A program made the translations under genes and the position numbers. The notes below the pieces were generated by a model. That model was not told where the DNA came from. It saw only the letters and a program-made list of their open reading frames with translations, and made no database searches. Below are positions 7,756-15,906 of a DNA stretch of 44,181 bases, in pieces; within the stretch, counting starts at the first letter, position 1, and every line of letters starts with the position of its first letter. Source of the stretch: Massilia psychrophila (GTDB lineage Bacteria; Pseudomonadota; Gammaproteobacteria; Burkholderiales; Burkholderiaceae_D); contig NZ_PDOB01000035.1 of assembly GCF_002760665.1 (NCBI RefSeq), positions 1-44,181 on the forward strand, given 5' to 3'.

Positions 7756-10700
7756 CTATTTACCCTTCTGTTCCCGATTCTGTTGATCCGGCCCATGCTG
7801 CCGCCCCTGGCTTGACGCCAACACCGCCGCCACAATTGGCGCGGCATGTTCGCCGCCGGTGCTCTCGGAATGACTGACAAACGCGGCAAGCGCCAGCCGG
7901 TGCGGTTGGCCAGGCAGGCTGCCCGGCTCGATCCAGCCGGTGAACCAGACGGTGGCAAGCTCGCTGGCCCCCTTGGCGCCCTTGGCGCCAAGGGGCGAGG
8001 TGCCGGTTTTGCCAAACAGGCCACGCCGCAAGGCGTCGAAGCGCGCGCCGCGGAAGGCGCCGGCGGCGGTGCCGACATCGATTACGCCCTTCATGCCGGC
8101 GCGGATGCGGTCGAGCCGCACGCCAAGCGGCGCCGTCAGGCCTGACGCTGCCGGGCGATTGTCAAGCGACAGCAGCAGGCGCGGCGCGATCACCTTGCCC
8201 TGGCCAACCGCGCCGGCCGCCAGCGCCATCTGCAGCGGCGTGGCCTGCATGCGCAATCCGATCGACATCTGGCGCAATTCGTGGCGGCTGTGGATCGGGT
8301 CGATGTTCGAGGCGCTTGCCTGCAACGCGTCCCACGCCGCCCATTGGTAGTCGGGCGGCAGCAGGCCGCCATCGAGCCGCAGCTTTTGGCCGAAGCCGAG
8401 CCGGTGCGCCATGCCGACGATCGGGCGCACGCTGTCGAGTGCTCCCGGCTCGAGCGGCTGCAGGTAGGGCGCGCCGCCCTCGGCGCGGCCGAACAAGGTA
8501 AGGTCGCTCAACTCGGCCGACCAGGCGAACCAGGTATTGAGGCTGTAGGTCAGCGCCTGCGCCAGGCCCAGCCTGCCGGCTTCGGCGCGCCGGTCGAGGT
8601 GCTGGCCCCGGTAATTGGTGATGTGCGCCAGCCCGGTTGCGGTGGCGCCGGCCGGGTAGCTCGACGAGCCGGTGCGAAACGCAAAACCCCGTTCGCGCGC
8701 CATGCCGTTGATCGCCGCCAGCGGCATCCCCCCAAGCAGCGCGTCGATCCGCGGATCGCGCAGGGCCGCCTGTTCGAGGCCCAGCGCGCTGATCACCTTG
8801 AAGGTCGAGCCGGGGCTGGAGTTGGCGCCGCCGTCGTGCTGGAAGGCCGGTAAGCGCAAGGGGCTGCGGGCCGGGTCCATGCGGTCGAAATTGCGTACCT
8901 CGTTCCAGTTGGCGGCGCTGACAGGGGCGCCGCCGGCGCCGGCGGCGGCCAGCACGTCACCGGTTTCAAGGTCGACAATGACGATGCCGGCGTGGCGCCC
9001 GCTTGGCGGCGCCACGCCGCCGCTGCAGGCCTTGCCGTCCCAGCGGCCGCGCCGCATGCCGATGCAGTCCAGCGCGCCCTGGCTGGCCGCCTGCAGTGCC
9101 AGGTCAAGCGTCAGCCTGGCCGCGTGCGGCGCGCCATCGGATGACGGCAGCCGTGCCAGCATGCCGGCGATACTGTTGGCGTGCTCGAGGCGAATGCCCA
9201 GCAGCGGCGCCAGGCCGGCGTCGATCGCTGCCGGCGTCGGCGCACCAAAGCGCCACAGCGGCACGCCGTTGCGGTCATCCAGCGTGACCTGGGAGCGCGC
9301 CGCCGGCCGCGCGCTAGTGGCCATGGTTGCTGCCGTTCCAGCCGTTCCAACCGTTCCAGCCATACCAACCGATACAAGCGGCTGCCAGTCGAGCCGCCCT
9401 TCAGCCACGTGCAAGTGGCGGTACTGCTGGTCGCCCGGCAATGCCAATACTGACATGTCGAGCGCGCCCGCTTCGAACGACACGCTGCGCGCGCCGGGCA
9501 GCAGCGCGAACGTCAGCACCTGGGCGGCGCCCCCATGGGCACAGGCGCGCCCGGTGCAGGCATCCCGCGCGTGCAGGATGCGGGCGCCCTGCACCGCGCC
9601 GGCGCGTCCGATCAGCATCAGCTGCAGCGTTTCGCCGCCGCGCGCCGGCTGCGCCAGGGCCAGCGTGAGGCGCGCGGACTCGGCAGCGTCGGGCCAGCTG
9701 TCGATCCGGCTCCATGGCGCCCAGCCCTGGCCGACGGCGGCAAACAGCCGGGATGCGGCGGCCGGCATCGCAGCGCTGCTCGATACAGCAGCCGCGCCCA
9801 CGCTGGCCTGCCACTGCGGCTGCGGCTGCGGCTGCGGCTGCGATTGGCGGCCTTCTGGCGCGCGCCATGCCAGCAGGCGCTGTTCGTTATTAAAGACCCG
9901 CACCTGTTCGCGCACGTAGCCGCCGTCGGCCATGCGGTGCAATCGCTCGAGCAGTTTGACGGCGCCCGCGTCGAGCGTCACCTGGTCCCAGCCGGCGAGC
10001 TGGCCGGCGCGCCCTGGCGTTGGTGCCGCCCTCCAGGCCGGCAGGTCGCGCGGCGCCAGTTCGGCCAGGCCGCCTGGGCCAAGCCGCACCATGCCGCGTG
10101 CGCGCAGCGCCTGGAACAGCGCCTGGTCTTCGAGCTTGCCGCCGGCCTCCAGCGGCACCTGGTAACGGCCGGCGCCCAGCCACGCGCTGACCGGCTCGCC
10201 GCTGGACGGGTAGGCGCTGACGTATGCCTTGCGGTGCGCCCCACTTTGCCCGCTGGCGAGACTGCCCGGTACGCTGCGCACGACCCGCACCAGCAGTTCG
10301 CCCGCCTGCGGGCAGCCGGCGCTGGGGCGGCGCTGGATATGCAGGGCGGCGTCAGGCCGCCATACCAGCCAGCCGCCGCGGCGCAGCGCCGCCTGGCCTT
10401 GCGCGCCCTGCACGAGCTTGCCCCTGGCGCCGTCGCCGATCCAGCGCACCGTGGGGTCGGCGCCGTCCCAACGCAGCTGCAGCGGCGCCGGGGTACCGGC
10501 AGCGTCGGCGGCGAAATCGCCCGCCACATCACCGCTCACCAGTACCCGCGGCATGTCGCGCGTCCCGGGACCGCCGACCGCAACGGTGTGCGGCGCCGTT
10601 TTGCCGCGCGCCACCCAGCCGGCGACGTCGTCGAAACCGTCGCCGATCCGCAGCGGCAACAGGCGCCGGCCGCGCATCTGGCCGCACAGGTCGATTTTGA

Positions 10701-11070
10701 CGGCCGGCGCACTTTGGGTGGCGGCGGCGATCAGCAGCGCGCCGCCGTCGACTTCGGCCAGCGTGATGCCGGTTTGGTCGGGGACGCTAAACACGGCGCC
10801 GGGCGCCAAAGCCGCCTGGAACTGCGCGGCCGGACGCGCGCCGGCGGCGCCTGCCGCCCGTACCAGGCCGCGCGCATGGCTGCCGATCAGCGTCGCCCCG
10901 GCGAGCGCCGCCACCACGCCGGCAACGGCAATCCAGCGCGCAGCCGGGGTGGACACGATGGACACGATGGACAAACCGGGCAACGCACGCGCCTGCAAGT
11001 TGCGCGCGCGCCGCCAGGCGGTGCGCTGCGCGCGGGCCGCTTCAACCACATGTCGGATCAAGCCTGGCAT
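7756..11070 (-). CDS. Atypical large penicillin-binding protein (transpeptidase)
   Basis: A 1104-aa protein. The N-terminus is cytoplasmic and Arg-rich, then one membrane helix (about 46-63, WIAVAGVVAALAGATLIGS) anchors it. The C-terminal 400 residues are a D,D-transpeptidase domain with all three active-site motifs in order: S755-TFK758, SLN (843-845) and KTGT (1021-1024). About 650 residues lie between the helix and the transpeptidase. I see no glycosyltransferase (class A) motifs there; the segment is Gly/Ala-rich, contains low-complexity repeats, and is far longer than the pedestal of FtsI/PBP2 proteins. Start ATG 11070 has GGGGAAA upstream. It crosslinks peptidoglycan in the periplasm by family knowledge. 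It is upstream of, and on the same strand as, the kinase/SPFH cluster, suggesting the cluster senses or regulates the cell wall (inference). Substrate and interaction domains are unknown. Confidence 0.9.
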   Translation of the reverse strand: MPGLIRHVVEAARAQRTAWRRARNLQARALPGLSIVSIVSTPAARWIAVAGVVAALAGATLIGSHARGLVRAAGAAGARPAAQFQAALAPGAVFSVPDQTGITLAEVDGGALLIAAATQSAPAVKIDLCGQMRGRRLLPLRIGDGFDDVAGWVARGKTAPHTVAVGGPGTRDMPRVLVSGDVAGDFAADAAGTPAPLQLRWDGADPTVRWIGDGARGKLVQGAQGQAALRRGGWLVWRPDAALHIQRRPSAGCPQAGELLVRVVRSVPGSLASGQSGAHRKAYVSAYPSSGEPVSAWLGAGRYQVPLEAGGKLEDQALFQALRARGMVRLGPGGLAELAPRDLPAWRAAPTPGRAGQLAGWDQVTLDAGAVKLLERLHRMADGGYVREQVRVFNNEQRLLAWRAPEGRQSQPQPQPQPQWQASVGAAAVSSSAAMPAAASRLFAAVGQGWAPWSRIDSWPDAAESARLTLALAQPARGGETLQLMLIGRAGAVQGARILHARDACTGRACAHGGAAQVLTFALLPGARSVSFEAGALDMSVLALPGDQQYRHLHVAEGRLDWQPLVSVGMAGTVGTAGTAATMATSARPAARSQVTLDDRNGVPLWRFGAPTPAAIDAGLAPLLGIRLEHANSIAGMLARLPSSDGAPHAARLTLDLALQAASQGALDCIGMRRGRWDGKACSGGVAPPSGRHAGIVIVDLETGDVLAAAGAGGAPVSAANWNEVRNFDRMDPARSPLRLPAFQHDGGANSSPGSTFKVISALGLEQAALRDPRIDALLGGMPLAAINGMARERGFAFRTGSSSYPAGATATGLAHITNYRGQHLDRRAEAGRLGLAQALTYSLNTWFAWSAELSDLTLFGRAEGGAPYLQPLEPGALDSVRPIVGMAHRLGFGQKLRLDGGLLPPDYQWAAWDALQASASNIDPIHSRHELRQMSIGLRMQATPLQMALAAGAVGQGKVIAPRLLLSLDNRPAASGLTAPLGVRLDRIRAGMKGVIDVGTAAGAFRGARFDALRRGLFGKTGTSPLGAKGAKGASELATVWFTGWIEPGSLPGQPHRLALAAFVSHSESTGGEHAAPIVAAVLASSQGRQHGPDQQNREQKGK
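9326..9370. repeat. Nine-base tandem repeat inside PBP gene
   Basis: Five imperfect copies of GTTCCAGCC-type nonamers encode a Gly/Thr/Ala/Val run in the linker of the PBP. The period is a multiple of three, so copy-number changes preserve the frame. Confidence 0.7.
9814..9842. repeat. CTGCGG hexanucleotide repeat inside PBP gene
   Basis: Almost five perfect copies of CTGCGG encode Gln-Pro alternation (QPQPQPQPQ) on the minus strand. The hexamer keeps frame, so slippage would alter linker length only. Confidence 0.85.
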
Positions 11071-11286
11071 TGTTTCCCCGTCTGAAAATAACCGGCCGTG
11101 CCGGTGCGCAAGCCGCCTGCGCATCCTTAGCGGGGGGCAGCCGAAAAGCCGGGTCCGCTGTGACGTTTCGTCGTCTTTTTTTGCAGGCCGGTGCGCCGAT
11201 CCTGCGCCTCGTCGCAATCGGCTCGCGATGGCGCGGGCCAATGGCTACAGTGCTTGCATCGGAACCCCACATTGAAAGGAAACAGC

Positions 11287-11598
11287 ATGAACGTCCTGAA
11301 AAACTTTGAAGCCGTGTTCGTCATGGCCCTGGGTGTGGCGGCCGGCGCCAGCTACTTTGCACAGTCCGCCGACGCGGCAGCAAACCCGGCGGCAGCGGTC
11401 GCTGCCGCGACAGCGATGAATACAATGATGAGTACAACGATGAGTACGACAAACATCGCCACGCCGTCGACGATGGCGGTCGTTACCGTCGCCGGGAAAC
11501 GCATGAACGCTATCGAAAAACAGCGTTCGCTGGAAGACGAGCGCCGGCTGGTGCAGGGAGCGCCGACGAGACGCTTCGGTAACGCGCTGTTTCGATAG
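11287..11598 (+). CDS. Small exported or membrane-anchored hypothetical protein
   Basis: 103 aa, ATG 11287 preceded by AAAGGA. The N-terminal 30 residues (FEAVFVMALGVAAGASYFAQSADA) look like a signal peptide or single membrane anchor with a possible cleavage after ADA. The middle is a Met/Thr/Ser/Ala-rich low-complexity stretch; the tail is basic and ends RRFGNALFR. I recognise no domain. It is transcribed away from the PBP gene, so the 216-bp region 11071-11286 should contain two divergent promoters; no clear -35/-10 pair stands out there. It may be an envelope protein of restricted distribution. Confidence 0.7.
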   Translation: MNVLKNFEAVFVMALGVAAGASYFAQSADAAANPAAAVAAATAMNTMMSTTMSTTNIATPSTMAVVTVAGKRMNAIEKQRSLEDERRLVQGAPTRRFGNALFR

Positions 11599-11660
11599 GC
11601 GCCCAAGCGATTTCCATCACTTGTTTCAGTTGTAAGCAACTGCGTCAATTGTCCGGATCG

Positions 11661-11687
11661 ACGGTTCAGCTTGATATATTGAACCGT
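11661..11687. promoter_or_regulatory. Inverted repeat ahead of YXWGXW gene
   Basis: ACGGTTCA (11661-11668) and TGAACCGT (11680-11687) are perfect 8-bp arms around an 11-base AT-rich spacer, GCTTGATATAT. It is 21 bp before the start codon and overlaps a TTGATATATT segment that could act as a -10 region. Candidate operator or 5'-leader hairpin. Confidence 0.5.
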
Positions 11688-11708
11688 TGGCTTTACGACG
11701 GAGAAAAA

Positions 11709-12392
11709 ATGAAACGCACACTCACACTCGCTACCATGATCACGCTCGGCGCCGCAGCCTGGATGCCGTTGCCTTCGATGGCCCAGATCGGCCTAAATCT
11801 GGTCATCAACTCGGCCCCGCCGGCGCCCCGTTTTGAAACCGTGCCGGCAGCGCGCCATGGTTACGTCTGGGCGCCAGGCTACTGGAACTGGGATGGCCGC
11901 CGTCACGCCTGGCTCGCCGGTCACTGGGAAAATGCGCGCGACGGCTATCAGTACCAGGGCAGCGAATGGCAGCGCGACGGCGACGGCTACCGCCTGCGCG
12001 CCGGCAGCTGGCAGCCGGTGGCGACGCAAGTGCGCTACAACGACATCCGCATGGCGCCGCCGGCGCCGCGCTACGAGCGCATTCCGCGCTCGCGTGACAG
12101 CCACGTATGGCAGCCGGGCTTCTGGGACTGGCGCGGCAACCGCTACGAGTGGCGTTCCGGCATCTGGGTCGCCGAGCGTCCCGGCTACGTCTACTCGCAG
12201 CCGAACTGGCAGCAGCGCGATGGCCGCTGGTTCATGGAACCGTCGCGCTGGACGCCGCGCGGCGGCCGCGACCGCGACCATGACGGCGTGCCCGACCGCC
12301 TCAAGCACAACGGCCATCGCGACCACGACCGTGACGGCGATGGCGTGCGCAACCACCGCGACGACCGTCCCGACAATCCGCGCCGCAACTGA
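11709..12392 (+). CDS. YXWGXW repeat-containing exported protein
   Basis: 227 aa with a clear signal peptide (KRTLTLATMITLGAAAWMP, cleavage near SMA-QI at 25). The mature protein contains repeated Tyr-x-Trp-x-Pro/Gly-x-Trp units: YVWAPGYWNWDGRRHAWLAG, HVWQPGFWDWRGNRYEWRSG and flanking copies, typical of YXWGXW/BcpO-related proteins of beta-proteobacteria. The C-terminal 45 residues are a DxDxDG-like, His/Asp/Arg-rich tail (DRDHDGVPD, DHDRDGDGV) that could bind calcium or other divalent ions, as thrombospondin type-3-like repeats do. The start follows GACGGAG. It is followed directly by a rho-independent terminator, so it is probably monocistronic. Function in this family is not established; an envelope location is likely. 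Confidence 0.9.
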   Translation: MKRTLTLATMITLGAAAWMPLPSMAQIGLNLVINSAPPAPRFETVPAARHGYVWAPGYWNWDGRRHAWLAGHWENARDGYQYQGSEWQRDGDGYRLRAGSWQPVATQVRYNDIRMAPPAPRYERIPRSRDSHVWQPGFWDWRGNRYEWRSGIWVAERPGYVYSQPNWQQRDGRWFMEPSRWTPRGGRDRDHDGVPDRLKHNGHRDHDRDGDGVRNHRDDRPDNPRRN

Positions 12393-12404
12393 CGCGGCAT
12401 GAAC

Positions 12405-12427
12405 AAGCGCCTTCGGGCGCTTTTTTT
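12405..12427 (+). terminator. Rho-independent terminator
   Basis: Stem AGCGCC / GGCGCT with a TTCG tetraloop, followed by a run of seven T. It sits about 13 bp after the YXWGXW protein gene stop and ends that transcript. Confidence 0.9.
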
Positions 12428-12500
12428 GGCCACGACATGGCCACGACATGACCACGACATCGCGCTGGCAATCCAGGCGCAATATCGGGTAAGCTGCCGC

Positions 12501-13181
12501 ATGCCCGATTTCGCCCGCCTCCAGTCAGCCGCCCTCAAATCCGAACTGCGCGCCAGCTTGCGCCTGACCAGCCGCACCGGCTGCTCGCCCGAGGCGGCGC
12601 TGCGCACGACGCTTGCGGCCAGCGCCGGTGCCGGCGCAGGAGCCGACGCCGACACCGTCGATGCCGCACTGGTAAAAATGCTGGCCGCGCGCGACGCACT
12701 ACGGCTAGCCGATTGCGCGCGCAGCGCCGCCATCGCGCGCAATCGGGCCGGCCCGCCGGCGGCGTGGCGCGGCTGGTTCGACGGCTCGGCCCAGCCGAAT
12801 CCCGGCGCTTGCGGCATCGGAGCGCTGCTCAAGGGGCCGGCCGGCGAACATGTTGCGATTTCGCGCGCCGGCGGCTACGGCAACAGCAGCGAGGCGGAGT
12901 ACCGCGCCTTGATTGCGCTGCTTGAAGCGGCGCTCGACTGCGGCGCCCATGACGTGACCATCTACGGCGACAGCAAAGTGGTGATCGACGACATCAACGG
13001 TCCGTTCGCCGGCGCCGTCGTCTCCTTGCTGGACTACCGCGCGGGGGCGCTGGCCCTGATGGCGCGGCTGCCCGCCGTCAGCGTGCGCTGGATCGCACGC
13101 CACAAGAACGGCGAAGCAGATGCCCTCTCACAGCGCGCCGGGCGCGCGCTTGCCTGCAGCGACCGCCCCGGTGCATCCTGA
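12501..13181 (+). CDS. RNase H-like (type I, RT-like) nuclease
   Basis: 226 aa. The C-terminal 140 residues form an RNase H fold with all four acidic catalytic positions: D94 in FDGSAQPNPG, E133 in SSEAEYRAL, D157 in YGDSKVVID and D207 in NGEADALS. This is the ribonuclease HI / reverse-transcriptase-like subgroup, expected to cut RNA in RNA:DNA hybrids. The N-terminal 85 residues are a helical Ala/Arg-rich extension of unknown role. Start: ATG 12501 lies in the first in-frame position that gives this domain plus its extension; an upstream in-frame ATG at 12399 overlaps the terminator and is unlikely. It stands alone between the terminator and psd. It may be an accessory RNase H beside the housekeeping rnhA, which I do not see here. 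Confidence 0.85.
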   Translation: MPDFARLQSAALKSELRASLRLTSRTGCSPEAALRTTLAASAGAGAGADADTVDAALVKMLAARDALRLADCARSAAIARNRAGPPAAWRGWFDGSAQPNPGACGIGALLKGPAGEHVAISRAGGYGNSSEAEYRALIALLEAALDCGAHDVTIYGDSKVVIDDINGPFAGAVVSLLDYRAGALALMARLPAVSVRWIARHKNGEADALSQRAGRALACSDRPGAS

Positions 13182-13309
13182 CTTGCCAATGCGCTAATAT
13201 ATGGTCCTGACCGCTGCCTGATGCAATTCATCTTCATGCCGATGCCGAGCGCCATCAATGGGGCGTGCGTGCGGCGTGCGGAAAAGTACAACATCCCGGC
13301 TTGCCCCGT

Positions 13310-13315
13310 TATAAT
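13310..13315 (+). promoter_or_regulatory. Probable -10 box for psd
   Basis: A perfect TATAAT lies 29 bp before the psd start. The -35 partner 17 bp upstream is weak, so the site rests on the -10 match and on its position. Confidence 0.5.
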
Positions 13316-13344
13316 CGCGCATCGTCCAAGCCAGAGGCCTCACC

Positions 13345-14196
13345 GTGTCCGATCGCATCAAAGTTTTGCCGCAATATCTGCTGCCGAAGCAGGCCTTGAC
13401 GACCTTCGCCGGCCGGGTCGCCGGCGCCAAGGGTGGGGTCTGGACTACCAACCTGATCCGTTGGTTCGTCGACAAATACGGCGTCAACATGGACGAGGCG
13501 GTAAATCCTGACATCGCCAGCTACAGCAGCTTCAACGAATTTTTCACGCGTCCGCTCAAACCCGACGCGCGTCCGCTGGCGCAGGCCGATTTCATCTGCC
13601 CGGTCGACGGCGCCATCAGCCAGTTCGGCCAGGTCGACGACCACCAGATCTTTCAGGCCAAGGGCCATAAATTCACCACCGCCGAACTGATCGGCGGCGA
13701 CGCCAGCCTGGCGGCCCACTTCCAGCACGGCAGCTTTGCCAATCTGTACCTGAGCCCGAAGGACTACCACCGCCTGCACATGCCGTGCGATGGCCGGCTT
13801 GAGCGGATGATCTATGTGCCCGGTGCGCTGTTCTCGGTCAATCCGACCACTGCGCGCGGCATTCCCGGCCTGTTTGCCCGCAACGAGCGCGTGGTGTGCG
13901 TGTTCGAGTCGCCCGAACACGGCCCGTTCGTGCTGACCCTGGTCGGCGCGACCATCGTCGGCAGCATGGAAACGGTATGGCACGGCGCGGTCAATCCGAC
14001 CCGCCCCGGCAAAGTGTGCGAATGGGATTACCGCGGCCAGGACATCGTGCTGAAAAAAGGCGCCGAGATGGGCCGCTTCCTGCTCGGCTCGACCATCATC
14101 ATGCTGTTCAGGCAGGACACCATCGCCTTTAATGCCGACTGGGCGCCGCAACGCACCATCCGCCTCGGCGAGACAATGGGCAACTGCCCGCGATAA
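13345..14196 (+). CDS. psd: Phosphatidylserine decarboxylase
   Basis: 283 aa, GTG start with AGAGG upstream. The autocatalytic cleavage site LGST is at 247-250 (FLLGSTIIM), where Ser249 becomes the pyruvoyl group; HxxH-type and GG motifs expected for the proenzyme are present (FHVP-like stretch KDYHRLHMPCDG at about 140, and GALFSVNP). Length fits the bacterial Psd proenzyme. It makes phosphatidylethanolamine from phosphatidylserine at the inner membrane. The gene has its own TATAAT. Downstream it converges on the LysR gene with an 18-bp gap and no obvious terminator. Housekeeping gene, so this part of the window is probably core genome. Confidence 0.97.
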   Translation: MSDRIKVLPQYLLPKQALTTFAGRVAGAKGGVWTTNLIRWFVDKYGVNMDEAVNPDIASYSSFNEFFTRPLKPDARPLAQADFICPVDGAISQFGQVDDHQIFQAKGHKFTTAELIGGDASLAAHFQHGSFANLYLSPKDYHRLHMPCDGRLERMIYVPGALFSVNPTTARGIPGLFARNERVVCVFESPEHGPFVLTLVGATIVGSMETVWHGAVNPTRPGKVCEWDYRGQDIVLKKGAEMGRFLLGSTIIMLFRQDTIAFNADWAPQRTIRLGETMGNCPR

Positions 14197-14213
14197 CAAT
14201 CGGCAGCGGGCGC

Positions 14214-15128
14214 CTACCCCAGGCGTTTCCTGACGTCTTCGCAGCACAGCACTTCCATCATATCGAGGAAGGCGCGCGTCTTGGCCGGCATCAGGCGCCG
14301 GCCGGGAAATACCGCCCAGCCCGTCACGGCCGGCAAGTCCCATTCGGGCAGTACCCGCACCAGCTCGCCTTTCTCCACGAACGGCGTTGCAAACAGGTCC
14401 GAGCTGGCGGCGATACCGGCGCCGCTGCAGGCAATGCGGGCCAAGAGGTCGGGCGAGTTGGCCGTCATGCGCACCGGCAGTTCGCGCGACCACTGCGTCT
14501 TGCCGCGGGCAAGCAGCCAGCCCTGCGCGCCGCCGTTGCGCGACAGCAGGCAAAGTAAATCATGGCGCAGCAGGTCGTCGGGCGTCTCGGGCAGGCCGCG
14601 CGCGGCGATGTACGACGGCGCCGCATACAAGCCCACTTTTTCAAACGCCACCCGGCGCGCCGCCAGCGATGCATCGTCCGGCAGGTCGCCCATGCGAATG
14701 GCGATGTCGAAGTTTTCCGCCACCAGGTCGACCCGGCGCGGCGACAGGTCGAGCTCCAGCGTAATGGCCGGATAGCGCGCCATGAATGCGGTGATCACGC
14801 TCGTGAGGCCCAGGTTGGCGAAGTCCGACGGCATCGACACCCGCAGCCGCCCGCTCGGTTCCTGCTGGCGGTGCTGGACCAGGGCGCCGGCCGCCTCGAC
14901 TTCCTCCACCACCTTGCGCGCGTGCTCGAGCAGGCTGGTGCCGAACTCGGTGAGCATCAGTTTGCGCGTGGTCCGCTGGAGCAGCCGCTCGCCCAGTTTC
15001 GCTTCCAGCAGCGCAATGCGGCGCGACACGGTCGACTTCGGCAAATCCACCCGCTGCGCCGCCTTGCTGAAACTGCCGGTCTCGACAATTCGCGCAAACA
15101 GCAGCAGGTCATTCGGTTCGACATCCAT
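14214..15128 (-). CDS. LysR-family transcriptional regulator
   Basis: 304 aa. The N-terminal winged helix-turn-helix (residues about 3-62, with FSKAAQRVDLPKSTVSRRI) is followed by the usual linker helix and a periplasmic-binding-protein-like effector domain. Length is typical. It is divergent from the azoreductase gene across a 123-bp AT-rich gap, so it probably regulates azoR and pirin and its own expression. The type resembles DsdC/AaeR-group regulators found beside quinone- or azo-reductases. Inducer unknown, presumably an electrophile or quinone. Confidence 0.93.
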   Translation of the reverse strand: MDVEPNDLLLFARIVETGSFSKAAQRVDLPKSTVSRRIALLEAKLGERLLQRTTRKLMLTEFGTSLLEHARKVVEEVEAAGALVQHRQQEPSGRLRVSMPSDFANLGLTSVITAFMARYPAITLELDLSPRRVDLVAENFDIAIRMGDLPDDASLAARRVAFEKVGLYAAPSYIAARGLPETPDDLLRHDLLCLLSRNGGAQGWLLARGKTQWSRELPVRMTANSPDLLARIACSGAGIAASSDLFATPFVEKGELVRVLPEWDLPAVTGWAVFPGRRLMPAKTRAFLDMMEVLCCEDVRKRLG

Positions 15129-15251
15129 TTGATTATCCCGCTGGTTGAATAATGTTATCCATTTTAGCGTCTTTCAAATTGATTTTGGAACTGCTAAAGT
15201 GTTCTTCATCCGGTTCCAGCACCTACCACACTCAACACCTTGGAGCGACAC
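15129..15251. promoter_or_regulatory. Divergent LysR / azoR promoter region
   Basis: A 123-bp AT-rich spacer between divergent starts. It contains overlapping TTGAATAATG/GTTATCC and TTTCAAATTG segments that could supply -35/-10 elements and a LysR box (T-N11-A), but I cannot assign a unique site. GGAGCGAC precedes the azoR start. Confidence 0.5.
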
Positions 15252-15851
15252 ATGAACATCCTGCAAATCAATTCCAGCGCCCGCAGCACCGGTTCCGAGT
15301 CCACCCGCCTTGCCGACAAGATCGTTTCCGGCCTGACCGCCGACAACGCCGGCGCGCTCGTCACGCGCCGCGACCTGGCGTCGCAGCCGCATCCCGCCAT
15401 CGACGAAGCGGCCCTCGGCGCGCTGTTTACGCCGGCGGACCAGCGTACGTCCGAACAGGCGGCGCGAGTCGCCCTCGACGACGCCTTGATCGCCCAAGTG
15501 CTAGCCGCCGACGTGATCGTGATCGGCGCGCCGATGTACAACTTCGGCATCACCACCCAGCTGAAAACCTGGTTCGACGCGATCGCCCGCGCCGGCGTGA
15601 CGTTCCGTTACAGCGCGAGCGGCCCTGAAGGCCTGCTCAAGCACAAAAAAGTTTTCGTCACCCTATCGCGCGGCGGCGTGCACCGCAACGGCGCGAGCGA
15701 TTCGCAAGTGCCGTACCTGATTACGTTCCTCGGCTTTTTGGGCCTGACCGACGTCAGTTTCGTGTACTCGGAAGGCCACGGCCTGGGTCCGGAAGCGGTC
15801 GCCAAGGCAAAAGCCCAGGCCGACGCCGACATCGAAGCAGCACTGGCGTAA
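15252..15851 (+). CDS. azoR: FMN-dependent NADH-azoreductase
   Basis: 199 aa, flavodoxin-like fold. The FMN-phosphate loop [11 protein letters not shown] (about 8-18), the [14 protein letters not shown] segment (about 95-108) and the SRGGVH loop (about 139-144) are the AzoR signatures. It reduces azo dyes and quinones with NADH. Start: ATG 15252 with GGAG 9 bp upstream; an ATG four codons earlier lacks a site. The pirin gene lies 55 bp downstream with its own strong ribosome site; both are probably induced by the divergent LysR regulator. Confidence 0.95.
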   Translation: MNILQINSSARSTGSESTRLADKIVSGLTADNAGALVTRRDLASQPHPAIDEAALGALFTPADQRTSEQAARVALDDALIAQVLAADVIVIGAPMYNFGITTQLKTWFDAIARAGVTFRYSASGPEGLLKHKKVFVTLSRGGVHRNGASDSQVPYLITFLGFLGLTDVSFVYSEGHGLGPEAVAKAKAQADADIEAALA

Positions 15852-15906
15852 GCTTCGCCAGCGCCGCTGCCACCGCTGCTGCCACAACGCTCACCAGGAG
15901 AACATC

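Noticed and set aside
9535-11085. Plus-strand open frame of 516 codons opposite the PBP gene
   Set aside because: Shadow of the PBP gene; no ribosome site or domain.
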